NCBI GenBank assembly: GCA_033557685.1
Contig: JAWQRN010000193.1
Span: 1 to 34,587 of the forward strand
Direction of reading: 5' to 3'
From: Sperchopsis tessellata
Taxonomy: Eukaryota > Arthropoda > Insecta > Coleoptera > Hydrophilidae
Length of the DNA: 34,587 bases
The first letter of the stretch is position 1, and the number at the start of each line of letters is the position of its first letter. Shown piece after piece: positions 23,301-29,989 of the stretch. Made by a program: the position numbers and the translations under genes. The notes beneath the pieces were generated by a model. The model made no database searches. It saw nothing but the letters and a program-made list of their open reading frames with translations, and was not told the origin of the DNA.

Positions 23301-26300
23301 CCTTTCTCATGGTAATGTATTGTCTTGTACGTTTGAACTGTGACAAGAAATTTATATTTTTCTTTTCGTGAAACTAGCATATTTATGCAACATATTTGAA
23401 AAGCTGAATGCTCTGAACCTCTCTCTGCAGTGAAGTAACTTGCCTCTTTTAAAGTCAATTGAGAAAATTTTAGCTCTTATAAAAACACTTAAGTTATGAA
23501 AAAGAATAATTAATGAACACAGAGGCAAGAACACTTTTTGACCTCATTGGAGTTGATTTCTCTCGAGGTATGAAAATAATTTCTGAAGAACACTTATCAC
23601 AGCTTACCACCTGGTTTGAGAAATATGTTCTAAATGATAATATTGAAAAATTTGCATGGATTCAACATCCATTAAATGTCACTGTTCCATCTGAATTTAC
23701 TGCTGCAGAAGAAAAGAATCTAATTGAGTTGTCTTTTGACAATACGTTGAAAACAAAATTAACTGAATTTTGGTTGTCAGTAAAAGATGAATATCCACTC
23801 CTAAGAGGTAAAGCTCAGAGAATTTTAATTTCATTTTCGACTTCTTATTTGTGCGAAGCTGGGTTTTCGGCAGTTGCTGTGAAAAAATTTAAGTATGGTA
23901 TGAAAATCAATGTGGAGGAGGAAATGAGGGTTGTGTCCAGTTTAATTCCACGATTTGAGAAAATTTGCAGCCATCAACAGGCTCATCCATCCCGCAAATT
24001 ATTATAATTACATTTACATTTTTTTTTTGATCTCAAATGTATTTTATTTATTTTTACCTATCCCCTGCAAAAAATTATTGGTTATTTCGCAAAGTGTAGT
24101 TAGAATTTAATATAGGTCGCCTTGGGAAAATGTGGATTCAGCAAGGGCACCGAGAATTGAAAAAGTTTGGGAACCACTGGTTCATGAGATTGAGTTAAAA
24201 TTAAATCATCAATAATTTTACACGTTTACAGAAAATTATTTTATTTTATGTTCAAAATGTTCTCTATTACTTGCTAATCAATAATAAAGTTCCACTTTTA
24301 AATTATTACTGACTTTTCCAAATATTTCTGGTGTAATCTGCTGGCATTCTTTGGTTATTCTTGCTAGAATTTAGTAAACTTGTGTTTTCAAATAACTACA
24401 GAGAAAAATAAATCAAGAAGCGATAAATGCATACATCTTGCTGATCATTTTTGAACACCTCTTGTTCCAATCAACTATCTAGGAAATATTTCATCCTGTC
24501 CATTATTTCTTAGGAGAGCATAATCAGGATTCATCATGTTTCCTCTTTCATCTAATTGATTTTCGAAAAACAGTGATAAGTGCTTCTATGTCATTTTTTA
24601 GTAATTCAAGAAACGGTTGCTAAGTCAGATATTGTTCAGAATAAACCCGACTATGTCATCCCGTAGGATACTAGCCTAGACATTTATCTTGATTCAGTTG
24701 TTGATGATTCTCAGCTTATTCTCTTTAAATACCATATGCACTGACCTAACGGAAATATATATTGACTTAGCTACTTTTGCAACAGAAGTGGTAGTTTCTG
24801 CAAAAAAATCCATTGCAAAAAACTGGTTTTCGTGCTATTAACACTGACAAATAACTCTGCACTCCAAATTTTACACATGATAAGCAATAAGAATTTGGTG
24901 CTTCCTTGGCCACACATGAATGAATTATTTTGATATTTGAGCAAACCATCCAAGTCAATATATTAAATACAGAAATCAAATATGCTACGAAAAATTTAGG
25001 AAAAAGCCGAAATTGCAGTGGACACCGTGTTTCTGTCATGAAGACGACATCAGCACTGCTCTTGTTAGTAATTGGCAATTATATGCATATATACAAGCAA
25101 TCAAATATGTATTCGTAAGTGGGGTACAGCTAATTACTAACAAGAGCAGTGCTGATGACGTCTAAATGACAGAAACACGGTGTCCACTGCAATTTTGGCT
25201 TGTTCCTTGGCTTGGACGGTTTGCTCGATATGTGATTTAATCAAATATCAAAATAATTCATTCATGTGCGGCCAAGGAAGCAACAAATTTTTATTCTTAT
25301 GCGAAAATAGCTATTTCGTGTAGATTACTATTAAATTAACGTAATGTTTATTTAGTTGCAACATTGAAACATTGCGATACCTCTTATAATATGCTCACTC
25401 ACGATCTTAATGCATATACACAAGGAATCAAATATGTATTCGTACGTGGGGTACAGCTAATGACTAACAAGAGCAGTGCTGATGACATCATCATGACAGA
25501 AACACTTCTTACACTGCAATTTCAGCTTGTTCCTAAATTTTTTTATGCATATTTGATTTCTATATTTAATATATTGACTTGGACGGTTTACTCGATATTT
25601 AATTATCAAATATCAAAATAATTCATTCATGATAAACAATAGTTTTTTGTTCTCATTAGAACCTCATTTTTTTGTTTCTGTTAAAAAAGTATAGTATTAA
25701 CATTCAATTGAAAAATTGTTTATTCTCTATCTGACATCTTTTAAAATGATCTATCACAAGGTATCAAAGAGGGGTTGGCTGGAATGATGTGGTTGAACAA
25801 AATAATTATTTGATAGTGGTTATAAGCTTCCTCCTTAAAATCTAAATTGACGTGTTTTTATCCAAAATTGTGTCCATATCCAGAGTTGTTTTGGGCATAG
25901 TATTAGATAGGTAATCATTTTAAAAATAAGGAATCTGTCAAAATAATTAAATAGTTAAATGAGACGAATAGTGGCAGCAGTTGTACGAGATGCTTAGAGA
26001 ATGTTGTAAGCAAGAAGATATGTAGATGAGTTCATTTTTTTTTTTCAAAAATTAGCTTTCTACTTACATTTTTACTAAATAAAATTTTTTGTTTCAGAAT
26101 TATTTTGGTGCAAAATGCACCAGAAAAAGCTATCATAGCACCTCCTTCGCCGAACTTCAACATAACGATAAACCCGCCTACAAGCAGGGCTGAGTTACCG
26201 TCACAAGTAGTCGCTAACGTAGAGTGTAATGTTCCTCCTCCACAGTATGTGGGACCGGAAGGCGAAAATAACTTCATACAGTCAAGTGGGTCTATGAAAG

Positions 26301-26626
26301 AGTTACCAGAAGAAGATGTTAAAATGAATTTAGACAACGATCTATCTTCGGTGTCTAGCTTACAGAAATCGGACTCTCTTCAGTCGGATTCCAATAATCT
26401 CTCGTCTACTCAAAATAATGAGAACCGTAGTATAGGAGAAAATTCGTGTGATGCATTGGAGCTTAATATTCAGGAAATTTTGGCACTTGATATTGAGTAT
26501 GCTAGTCGTAGTTCGAAGGGACCATTTTTGGGACAGTCATCACATTCGTCGGAAAAAATTAAATCAAAAAGTGTGTTTAAGTCTTTGCCTAATTTAAGTG
26601 CCAGCAGTGAGAATTTGCTTGTATAA
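5707..26626 (+). CDS. MARCH8-like: MARCH1/8-like membrane RING-CH E3 ubiquitin ligase, spliced gene
   Basis: Four coding exons (5707-6021, 18108-18252, 19520-19640, 26098-26626) join in frame through GT-AG introns of phases 0, 1 and 2 to give 369 aa. Order in the protein: N-terminal tail (1-41), RING-CH finger (44-90), TM1 (about 119-141), short lumenal loop, TM2 (about 159-179), then a long cytosolic tail (to 369). Family members ubiquitinate membrane receptors and direct them to endosomes and lysosomes. The juxtamembrane WRRLDMTTVERRR, lumenal DRAAEE and WPFWTKLVVVAVGFTGG blocks are the family signature. Introns of about 12.1, 1.3 and 6.5 kb are packed with transposons. A TAA in frame at 5689 makes 5707 the first Met of this exon. 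Upstream non-coding or alternative first exons cannot be excluded. The tail is longer than in vertebrate MARCH8. Confidence 0.93.
6022..8124. other. MARCH intron 1, proximal part
   Basis: Very AT-rich. A less AT-rich, pyrimidine-rich block at about 6900-7300 could be an antisense LINE scrap but has no readable motif. Otherwise nothing recognisable. Confidence 0.4.
8462..8494. repeat. Perfect 14-bp inverted repeat, 5-bp spacer
   Basis: Arms ATTTTGATATTTGA and TCAAATATCAAAAT flank TTAAA. The same word recurs at 8531-8555 and in the 25.2 and 25.6 kb repeats. Confidence 0.9.
8503..8594 (+). repeat. Partial copy of the 24.9-25.6 kb repeat family
   Basis: Shares GATTTAATCAAATATCAAAA and then ATTCATGTGCGGCCAAGGAA and GCAACAAATT with the copy at 25083-25300. 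Sits inside the MITE at 8125-8723. Confidence 0.8.
8866..8895. repeat. (TA)n microsatellite
   Basis: Pure alternating TA, about 30 bases. Confidence 0.95.
9271..10116. mobile_element. Composite bounded by about 75-bp terminal inverted repeats
   Basis: The left end (9282-9316) reads GAAGGGTGTCCAAACTAAG then ACCACTCTCAGTATTT. The right end in reverse complement (10105-10069) reads GAAGGGTAGTCCAAACTTAG then ACCACATTCAGTATTT. Similarity continues inward through GAGAATAAATGAAAC versus GATAATAAATCAAAC, and outward to TATATT. Such TIRs fit a mariner-like DNA transposon. The interior holds no transposase, only an antisense LINE fragment (9550-9990). Confidence 0.6.
9550..9990 (-). mobile_element. 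LINE RT C-terminal remnant
   Basis: On the minus strand the order is: SIDESAKLLGIRLNGWLNW (the LGI-x-LD thumb block, about 9990-9915), CRGLFRGNGMLAIPAIYVY (about 9860-9795), and NYGTRHRGDYDYPIHRL (about 9740-9690) followed by a short conserved tail. This is the C-terminal signature of Jockey/CR1-like RTs. Frame breaks separate the blocks, and the catalytic palm and the endonuclease are absent. It resembles the remnant at 660-1607 (both have CRGLF). Confidence 0.8.
10159..11243 (+). mobile_element. Decayed Tc1-like DNA transposon
   Basis: TIRs are visible. The left reads AGTACCGAACAAAATTTAAGG, give or take one base, and the right in reverse complement CAGTAACGGATCAAATTTAAGG; both abut TA. Inside, a broken transposase starts with ATG at 10451 (MAARRHLSL, then a stop at codon 10), followed by an HTH segment NYRKGESRKILCQRYGVNKS. 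After an internal deletion and a poly-C run (about 10653-10662) comes the C-terminal half: ILPYVEDDLPHRWIFQQDNG, then NTSTIVKQWLE and LSQSLDL. The D of QQDN is the second catalytic Asp. The first Asp is lost in the deletion and the third acidic residue is degraded. Inactive. Confidence 0.85.
11296..11351. repeat. (TA)n microsatellite, 56 bases
   Basis: Pure alternating TA starting about 50 bases beyond the Tc1-like element. It produces an artificial Ile-Tyr run in a minus-strand frame. Confidence 0.95.
11555..12140 (-). other. Possible antisense transcription unit or repeat
   Basis: On the minus strand a TATA-like TTTATAAAAG (12140-12131) is followed about 30 bases later by GGGCAGTCGAATTC (possible initiator), then CACCAG/GTAAAC, a consensus-like donor at 12075/12074. 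Several hundred bases downstream are CCTGATGAATTGACACAG, a small ACACAG/CTGTGT hairpin and an AATAAA (about 11560). No coding frame spans it. The CTGATGA-hairpin-AATAAA end resembles 3' ends of Penelope-like elements, but GAAA is missing. Confidence 0.3.
12141..13300. other. Unassigned intron 1 sequence
   Basis: Mixed composition. The minus-strand 88-codon frame at 12695-12961 has a hydrophobic start and a basic RAKGRTD region but no family I recognise. No other features. Confidence 0.25.
13302..13590. repeat. Diverged direct repeat, two copies of about 70 bp
   Basis: GGAGAGATAACCAGCTATG near 13302 and GGAGAGATTACCAGTTATG near 13519 start two similar stretches. Each continues through TAGTCTGAACGAC / TTGTCTGAATGAC and ATATTCCAAGATTAGAC / ATCAAATCCCAAGAATTAAC. 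Offset about 217 bases, suggesting an old tandem duplication. Confidence 0.6.
14171..14547. repeat. Long inverted repeat with hammerhead-like cores (Penelope-like?)
   Basis: The left arm (14171-14351) and right arm (14357-14547) are reverse complements at high identity by eye. They meet at ACACTGTACCATGCAGTGT, so either strand could fold into a hairpin of about 180 bp. Each arm carries CTGATGA, a pairing GGCCGA/TCGGCC arm, GAAA, and an AGCTT-ATCAAA-AAGCT stem followed by C. This is the order of the hammerhead ribozyme core; the right-arm copy is on the plus strand (14441-14490) and the left-arm copy on the minus strand (14277-14228). One extra T follows CTGATGA and stem I pairing is weak, so activity is doubtful. 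Paired hammerhead-like motifs are typical of Penelope-like element termini. Confidence 0.7.
14606..15390 (+). mobile_element. RTE/CR1-like LINE RT remnant
   Basis: The order is: AVIKALVKNGILYAYI, then LHQETETFYVQ-stop-GVRQ, ETISPKLFRTALEYMFQKL, LRFVDDIVLIAHTSEML (VDD catalytic pair near 14869-14880), DVGFRIKLSKMEAM, TYIYFGHLIMMDGD, then IFKSQMPLCLKPRV and DQCVLTVMTYASETWT up to about 15235. This order matches the RT of RTE-like LINEs that read GVRQGDTISPKLF in intact copies. Several stops and frameshifts; the endonuclease is missing. It starts right after the inverted repeat at 14171-14547. Confidence 0.88.
15391..16099. other. AT-rich intron 1 sequence
   Basis: No gene is supported. The 84-codon plus-strand frame at 15666-15920 and the opposite strand match nothing I recognise. 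Confidence 0.3.
16100..17700 (-). mobile_element. EN-RT LINE remnant, antisense in intron 1
   Basis: Read on the minus strand from 17700 downward: FWGEVRQLL and IILLGDLNG (endonuclease/exonuclease/phosphatase fold, GDLN at about 17610-17598), MNKNGQTLIEVY, KDIVKVTTEYKSARC (C-terminal EN block), then RERWKEYFKNIFND, VKTVGSMTSGKAVEVNGIT (the linker and first RT block, 17000-16820), WLQMLLNAYLGSSMVPDD and AVAYPLYK, GRRLIDKILSV, and finally ILIPTLMYGSDTWI (about 16470-16429). The palm segment with the catalytic DD appears deleted between the last two. All frames are broken. The plus-strand ORFs here are by-products. Confidence 0.85.
17701..18107. other. End of MARCH intron 1
   Basis: No feature beyond the exon 2 acceptor and its T-rich tract. 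The 64-codon hydrophobic frame at 17877-18071 looks like chance. Confidence 0.35.
18108..18252 (+). CDS. MARCH8-like: MARCH1/8-like exon 2: TM1 and lumenal loop
   Basis: Acceptor TTTTTTAG/TGG, donor ATAG/GTATTT. Encodes residues 106-153, starting WRRLDMTT. The hydrophobic core CAILFHFVAAVCVVWSLFV is TM1, and DRAAEEVQKG forms the loop. The final G is the first base of the next split codon (Ala154). The frame stays open past the donor and would add a further hydrophobic segment if the intron were retained. Confidence 0.93.
18340..18515 (+). mobile_element. Mariner-like transposase HTH fragment
   Basis: Plus-strand translation gives SKRPKNTIPDFIETVHDKVL, then LLKFSKTAYSVGIPDKLTIH and ILTEEFGMRKLS. 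This matches the second helix-turn-helix of mariner/Tc1-type transposases (pattern RP-x(n)-IE-V-x-VL ... SILTEDLGMRRVS). It is only about 60 residues, with no catalytic domain next to it. It sits about 90 bases after the exon 2 donor. Confidence 0.65.
18516..19132. other. Unassigned intron 2 sequence
   Basis: AT-rich with no readable domain or repeat. A block near 18890-19010 is less AT-rich but has no identifiable frame. Confidence 0.3.
19133..19345 (-). mobile_element. Probable LINE RT C-terminal scrap
   Basis: Minus-strand frame with VIPKCRLTRFSRRRSEAAHV, then YSTAGNKLLNVIKVHNLRAV and LDRDLKF. The layout (basic -P-x-R- segment, -AG-LxN- then a -L-x(4)-K- helix) resembles the C-terminal end of LINE RT ORFs. 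Weak, because no catalytic motif is present. Confidence 0.4.
19520..19640 (+). CDS. MARCH8-like: MARCH1/8-like exon 3: TM2
   Basis: Acceptor CTGTTTTAG/CC, donor AATAG/GTATTT. Completes Ala154, then encodes WPFWTKLVVVAVGFTGG and FMYIQC (TM2), ending at WKAHN plus two bases of Arg194. Strong family conservation across both junctions. Confidence 0.93.
19641..20059. other. Start of MARCH intron 3, no feature seen
   Basis: AT-rich. Nothing recognised apart from the exon 3 donor. Confidence 0.35.
20060..21480 (+). mobile_element. LINE remnant with RT and RNase H (I/Jockey-like)
   Basis: RT blocks in order: TMWKSSTLKRL, DSGLRGNLPIFIENLLSDRT, IRVSMGNILSS, then (frame 20216-20398) VLSSLHADDLCIHYSSANLQ with the catalytic DD at about 20312-20317 and MEHQLQIILNRL, then ENGSRFST, KRGLHTDLDL and a DIHNQGIRLATGA-like block near 20660. 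After a gap the frame at 21183-21380 gives an RNase H tail: ALKSLKNIYTSHPLVVKIF and FIWIPGHSGQGNENSDLLAR. WIPGHSGQGNE carries the RNase H active-site His region. An RNase H domain after RT is typical of the I superclade. The GVPQG segment is missing and frames are broken. Confidence 0.88.
21481..21892. other. AT-rich intron 3 sequence
   Basis: No feature seen. An AATAAA on the minus strand (about 21875-21870) follows the ORF fragment at 21893-22136. Confidence 0.35.
21893..22136 (-). pseudogene. Unidentified frame-broken ORF fragment
   Basis: Minus strand. ATG at 22136 gives MLQNIAAFTSNVKLATLQDL and DDRYYRNLKNPV, then a stop. Shifting one frame continues at once with EHMRMQLPRFLYEGGRLIIP and GKEKRNGYRLGGD up to TAA at 21895-21893, followed by AATAAA. 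GC content is higher than the surroundings. The look is of a protein C-terminus with one frameshift, perhaps a retro-copied or transposon gene fragment. I do not recognise the family. Confidence 0.35.
22375..24179 (+). mobile_element. hAT transposon, ZBED5-like, internally deleted
   Basis: Ends: CAATTGCTCCCAAAGTGTT on the left, and the right in reverse complement CAGTGGTTCCCAAACTTTTT, a typical hAT terminus. The flanking 8-mers GCTCATAT and GTTCATGA agree at 5 of 8 positions. Transposase pieces: a BED-type zinc-finger N-terminus from 22623 (MDEFLLHSIKR, YDDSYLDFGF, PQCVLCMKVL), then LLASYKVAHRIAKCKKPH (with a short internal duplication of HRIAKCKK), IGESAGKV, LLSNNTISRRIQHIAED, GSEHRSLLNYSTTRCLSHGN, FEKLNALNLSLQ, and an open 164-codon C-terminus (23513-24007) with YLCEAGFSAVAVKKFKY and the hAT dimerisation region. 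The central catalytic part after IAEDVN is deleted and stops interrupt the rest, so it is inactive. Confidence 0.9.
24240..24570 (-). mobile_element. Mariner/Tc1-like transposase C-terminal remnant
   Basis: On the minus strand: DYALLRNNGQDEIFPR, stop, LIGTRGVQK, then SARCMHLSLLDLFFSVVI, which aligns with the family block HYAL-VR-LDE-FP-RWIGRRG-IEW-ARSPDLTPLDFFLWG, and RITKECQQITPEIFGKVSNN, then EHFEH near the end (about 24260-24245). The PDL-T-LDFFLW motif marks the catalytic third residue, degraded here to HLSLLDLFFS. Only the C-terminal third survives, with stops. Confidence 0.75.
24882..25073 (-). repeat. Repeat family copy A (minus)
   Basis: Reverse complement of the copies at 25083-25300 and 25411-25631. 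With copy B it forms a large inverted repeat whose loop is about 58 bases. A minus-strand frame (25078-24767, 103 codons) crosses it and contains TNKSSADVVFMTETR and AYLISVFNILTW. Confidence 0.85.
25083..25300 (+). repeat. Repeat family copy B (plus)
   Basis: Starts ATGCATATATACAAGCAATC, contains ACTAACAAGAGCAGTGCTG and ACAGAAACACGGTGTCCACT, and ends GGCCAAGGAAGCAACAAAT. Relative to A and C it lacks about 44 bases between TTGTTCC and TTGGACGG. Confidence 0.85.
25411..25631 (+). repeat. Repeat family copy C (plus)
   Basis: Starts TGCATATACACAAGGAATCA and runs through GTACAGCTAATGACTAAC and GACTTGGACGGTTTACTCG to AAATAATTCATTCATGA. An 85-codon plus-strand frame (25364-25621) shares TNKSSAD, MTET and FNILTW with copy A. 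Protein identity looks lower than nucleotide identity, so the frames are probably not under coding selection. Confidence 0.85.
25632..26097. other. End of MARCH intron 3
   Basis: AT-rich with nothing recognised except the T-rich tract and CAG acceptor before exon 4. Confidence 0.35.
26098..26626 (+). CDS. MARCH8-like: MARCH1/8-like exon 4: cytosolic tail and stop
   Basis: Acceptor TTTTTTGTTTCAG/A. Completes Arg194, then reads IILVQNAPEK, matching the start of the family tail. The remaining 170 or so residues are low-complexity, Ser/Asn/Glu-rich, with a Pro-rich part (IAPPSPNF, NVPPPQYVGP) and a Ser-rich C-terminus (KSLPNLSASSENLLV, stop 26624-26626). PPPQY resembles a PPxY-type WW-domain ligand, although the exact PPxY spacing is PPQY. 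The tail is probably a sorting and phosphorylation region. Confidence 0.9.
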
Positions 26627-26722
26627 AGATTTTTATATACATACAAAACATTGTGATCTGTATTTATTTATATTGAAATGTGTATTCTTATGCTTCTTTG
26701 TTATTATTATTATGGTTTGATT

Positions 26723-26728
26723 AATAAA
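26723..26728 (+). terminator. MARCH poly(A) signal
   Basis: AATAAA about 97 bases after the stop codon. The 3' UTR is AT-rich and short by this signal. Confidence 0.65.
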
Positions 26729-26913
26729 CTACTAAATGTTTTACATACAATAAGAATTTTACTGAATATTTAATTAAATACTTAAACAGTTTGTTGAGTT
26801 TTTCAAGCTAAACATTTTGTCTGCACAGAGAAAATAATGAAATGATTTATAACATCTTGATACATAGAAAAAAATTGTCAATTTTGAAAAAATTAAATTG
26901 AGGCGCCTTACGG

Positions 26914-28130
26914 CAGGGTCTATCAGAGAGGGGGGGCAAGAGGGGCTCAAAATGTTAGGGGCCTCAACTTGGTAACTCAATATATTAGACAAAAAGGCAG
27001 AACGGGGTATGAAGTTTAAAACTAACCATAAGATAGAAATTAGAGGGAGTAGAAAAAAATCAATGTCAACGAAAATATTGTACTTTATTGATCAATTTGA
27101 AGTGAAAAAAAGTAAAGTATTGCATTGGTACATGTAAATTTTGTTTTGAAAATTAAATGTCATTTACCCCCATGGTATGGGCAAATATGCGTATCGGAAG
27201 AAAGTTATTCATATGAGCTATAGAATTCATAAATTAGGATAGTTTCTTCTTCACTGCCTAATCCAGCATACTTTTTGCACTGCTGATAGGAGATCCGGCC
27301 TTCGTCACAGTTGCGGTGATTGCTACAGGAATTAAAATTGAGTTTTAAAAACTGTGTGGGACAAGGCTACGATAGCGGAACCAATAGGGTAGGAAAGTAT
27401 ATTAGTGTGCAAGCAGTTCTTTTGCGTGATAGTAGCAATTGTACGTTCTCTGGATGTGGAAACCACACTTTAAACTTGTCGGAGTGGATTCAACAGAATC
27501 TGCAAAGAAGCAATAACTTTCTTTGGTACTGTCCAGCAAATTTATAATTTCTTTAGTGGAAGTCCAAAAAGATGGGAGGTTTTACAAAAACCTTTAGCGT
27601 GCAATTCCAAACACAACATTTCAAAAATACAATAGTCAGCAAAGTTGAAAGCAGGGAAACCAGTGGCTCTAAATTTGAAGTCTGAGATCTGCTTTGAATG
27701 AAATCGATTTACATGTTTCTTGCTATACATCCCACCGGTGGATCATGACAAGTACTTGTCACGATTCACCGTATAGTAAGAAATGTGTTAGAAGATTCCT
27801 GCTTGTGAAAAATATTTGACAACATTTGAATGTGTTCTTATGTCTACAGCTTGGCTGAAAATACTAGTGTTATTACATCAAACGAATCTCATTATTGAAT
27901 CCCGTAAAGCAACACTGGATGTAGAAAAAGATAATATTGAGAACCTAATTAAAGATATGGAACAACTTAAGAAGGCATGGAAGTCAGTTCTTGATGAGTA
28001 CCTGTGAGTGTAGCAGAAGGTAAAAGATAATTTAGTGCTCTGAAAATAACTAAAAACTTTCTTCGATTGACAATGTGTCAGGAGCGGCTAAATGGACTGG
28101 CAATACGAAACACTATTCTGAAATATTAAC
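26914..28130 (+). mobile_element. ZMYM1-like hAT transposon remnant
   Basis: A GC-rich block starting CAGGGTCTATCAGAG with a run of G (26914-26955) looks like a hAT 5' terminus. Transposase pieces follow on the plus strand: LSFKNCVGQGYDSGTN (catalytic D region, about 27340), GKYISVQAVLL, FSGCGNHTLNLSEW, then LIIESRKATLDVEKDNIENL, IKDMEQLKKAWKSVLDE (27880-28005) and ITKNFLRLTMCQERLNGLAI (about 28048-28107), the C-terminal dimerisation block of TTF-type hATs. Frames are broken between pieces. The 3' terminus is not identified, and the 5' end call is tentative. Confidence 0.78.
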
Positions 28131-28164
28131 TGAATTTTCCAATGTTAGTGCGCAAAGCTTCTGT

Positions 28165-28240
28165 GAAATTAAGTATAGCCTTCGACATGATTGATCACAG
28201 TATTTTGCAACACAAGCTTACGAGTGTTAATCTGAATAAA
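28165..28240 (+). mobile_element. LINE RT motif A scrap
   Basis: Plus strand SIAFDMIDHSILQHKLTSV. AFD-x-x-DH-x-LL-KL is the first catalytic Asp block of LINE RTs. Nothing else of the element is readable nearby. Confidence 0.5.
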
Positions 28241-28849
28241 AGAAATATATTCAAATCAAATAGATAAAGCTAACATACTGCTTATATTAATTTCATAAAA
28301 TCATCTGATTCACAAAAGGGTACTTGGATGGTAATAAACAAAGAAATAGGTAAAAAAAAACAACTGACTTCAATGATTTTTTCTTGGGTGTTGGGAAGTG
28401 TAATGTGTAAAGATAAAAAGTTAAGACAAATTTGTTGAAAATTGTATAAGTGTCACAGTATATCAGAATATGTAAAGATTGACGAAAAATAACAATATAC
28501 CTGTCGTCAACTGCTTTTGGGTTCTGAAGAAATTACTCATTGGTTTCATACATTCCAAAGAAAGCAAATAATGTTTTTTTGGTATCTAGCTTATACCATA
28601 ATAAGTTATTAGATCCATAATTAGGTGATTAATATAAACCAGAAATAATTACAACGTACAATAAAACAAAAGGTGGTGTTAATAGGTGCCGGAACTCACA
28701 TCTTGATGTGCTTTTATTAAAAAAAATGATATTCAGATCTTAAGTTAAATGAAATTTAAAGTATTAAGCTTAAAAGTTCAAAGTAAATTCCAAAGTTTTG
28801 TCTAATTTTCATCCGGCAAATCTTCTCGACTTCTATCCTTGCTGTTAGT
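28241..28849. other. AT-rich, no feature seen
   Basis: No frame or repeat recognised. Confidence 0.35.
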
Positions 28850-29850
28850 ATCTATAGTTGAATGTTGTCTTCTGAGTAACCACAGATGAACAAGAGTGCT
28901 GAAATGGTCTTAGTCTTCACTGAAGGTCTTGGGGTGGCAATAAGATTAATCTGCGAAAACCCGTGTTCATTTTCACTTGAAGAAATGGAAATGGTATTAA
29001 GAGCCTGTATCAAATGTAACAGTTTCTTTGGATTTGTCTTTTCGGGAATGTATTCACAGAATCCACAAATCATTTCTCTTTCATTTAGTTGCAGTCTGAT
29101 TGACATGTTTCTAATTTCCACTTCTCCAAATGTCTTTTCTTCCAAAACATTTTTTTTTCAATTTTGTATAAAATGTATTTGGGTTAATAGGATTGTTTTT
29201 TGAATCTTTTTCGTGAAGTAAAACTCCACGCACGCTTATGATAGGGTCTAAAGTTCAATCTTCTATCTTCAAAAACTTGTACAAGTTTTTTTTATTTGCC
29301 TTGTACAGGTCCATTTCGTAGTTCTGCAGGTCTAAACTTAATTCAGATAATTCTTTGAGAGGGTCACACCACTTCTAGATCCAAGAAAAATTTTGTAGAT
29401 GTGATTTTCGTTTTCAAGCCATCATAAGTGCATTTATCATTTTTATCTCATGTAGGATGATGCATCACTTCTTCAAATTGATACACAAGGGATTCAAAAT
29501 TATTACACACAGCCAAAACTGAATGGAAACTAGATGACACCCATCGGGTACTTAAAATTCTTTTACTTTATGACATCACCTATTAATAATTTTATTCTGA
29601 GATTAGTACAATGCCAAACTATAATAGAAAGAAAACGTTCTGACAGCAATTTTTTCACTCCACTTTTACACTCTTAACGTAAGAGCAGCACCGTCGCATG
29701 CCAGAGAAACCTTATATAATAATCTTCTGTTATCCCTTAATAGTGAAGACATTGGAGCAAGGAATCAAATTCTCTCTCTGCCGTTACTTTTTAAGTTCTA
29801 CAAAGTCCAAAAATAAATTTATCGGTGAATTCATTTCAATACCTTTTATA
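28850..29850 (-). mobile_element. KIAA1586-like hAT transposase remnant
   Basis: Minus strand, from about 29850 down: FLFLDFVELKKVTAE, VSLACDGAALTLRV (CDGA, a catalytic Asp block, about 29705-29694), SEKIAVRTFSFYYSL, ILSTRWVSSSFHSVLAVCNN, FESLVYQFEE, YDGLKTKITSTKFFLDLE, LQNYEMDLYKANKK, then the open frame 29145-28852 with EIRNMSIRLQLNEREMICGF and LIQALNTISISSSENEHGFS, INLIATPRPSVKTKT, SALLFI. The last part is the hAT dimerisation region (ISSSE-x-E-GFS-NL). The N-terminal zinc finger and both ends are not found, and frameshifts separate the parts. It is a different hAT lineage from 22375-24179. Confidence 0.88.
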
Positions 29851-29989
29851 CAACGTCAAACTTGTACTATAAGGCTAGTTTTTGTGCTTATTGTGATTTA
29901 CTCATCAATTATAAATAAGATAAGATACGATTTATTTTAACTATGTATACAGTCCTGTCAAAATACACTCTATACAGAGAGAACACTAG

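Noticed and set aside
26032..26337. 101-codon minus-strand ORF
   Set aside because: Antisense to MARCH exon 4, which has strong homology and correct splice sites.
28852..29145. Open frame as a host KIAA1586-like gene
   Set aside because: Upstream parts of the same protein are frameshifted and stop-ridden, so it is a transposon remnant.
29698..29940. 80-codon plus-strand ORF
   Set aside because: Antisense to the KIAA1586-like hAT catalytic region.
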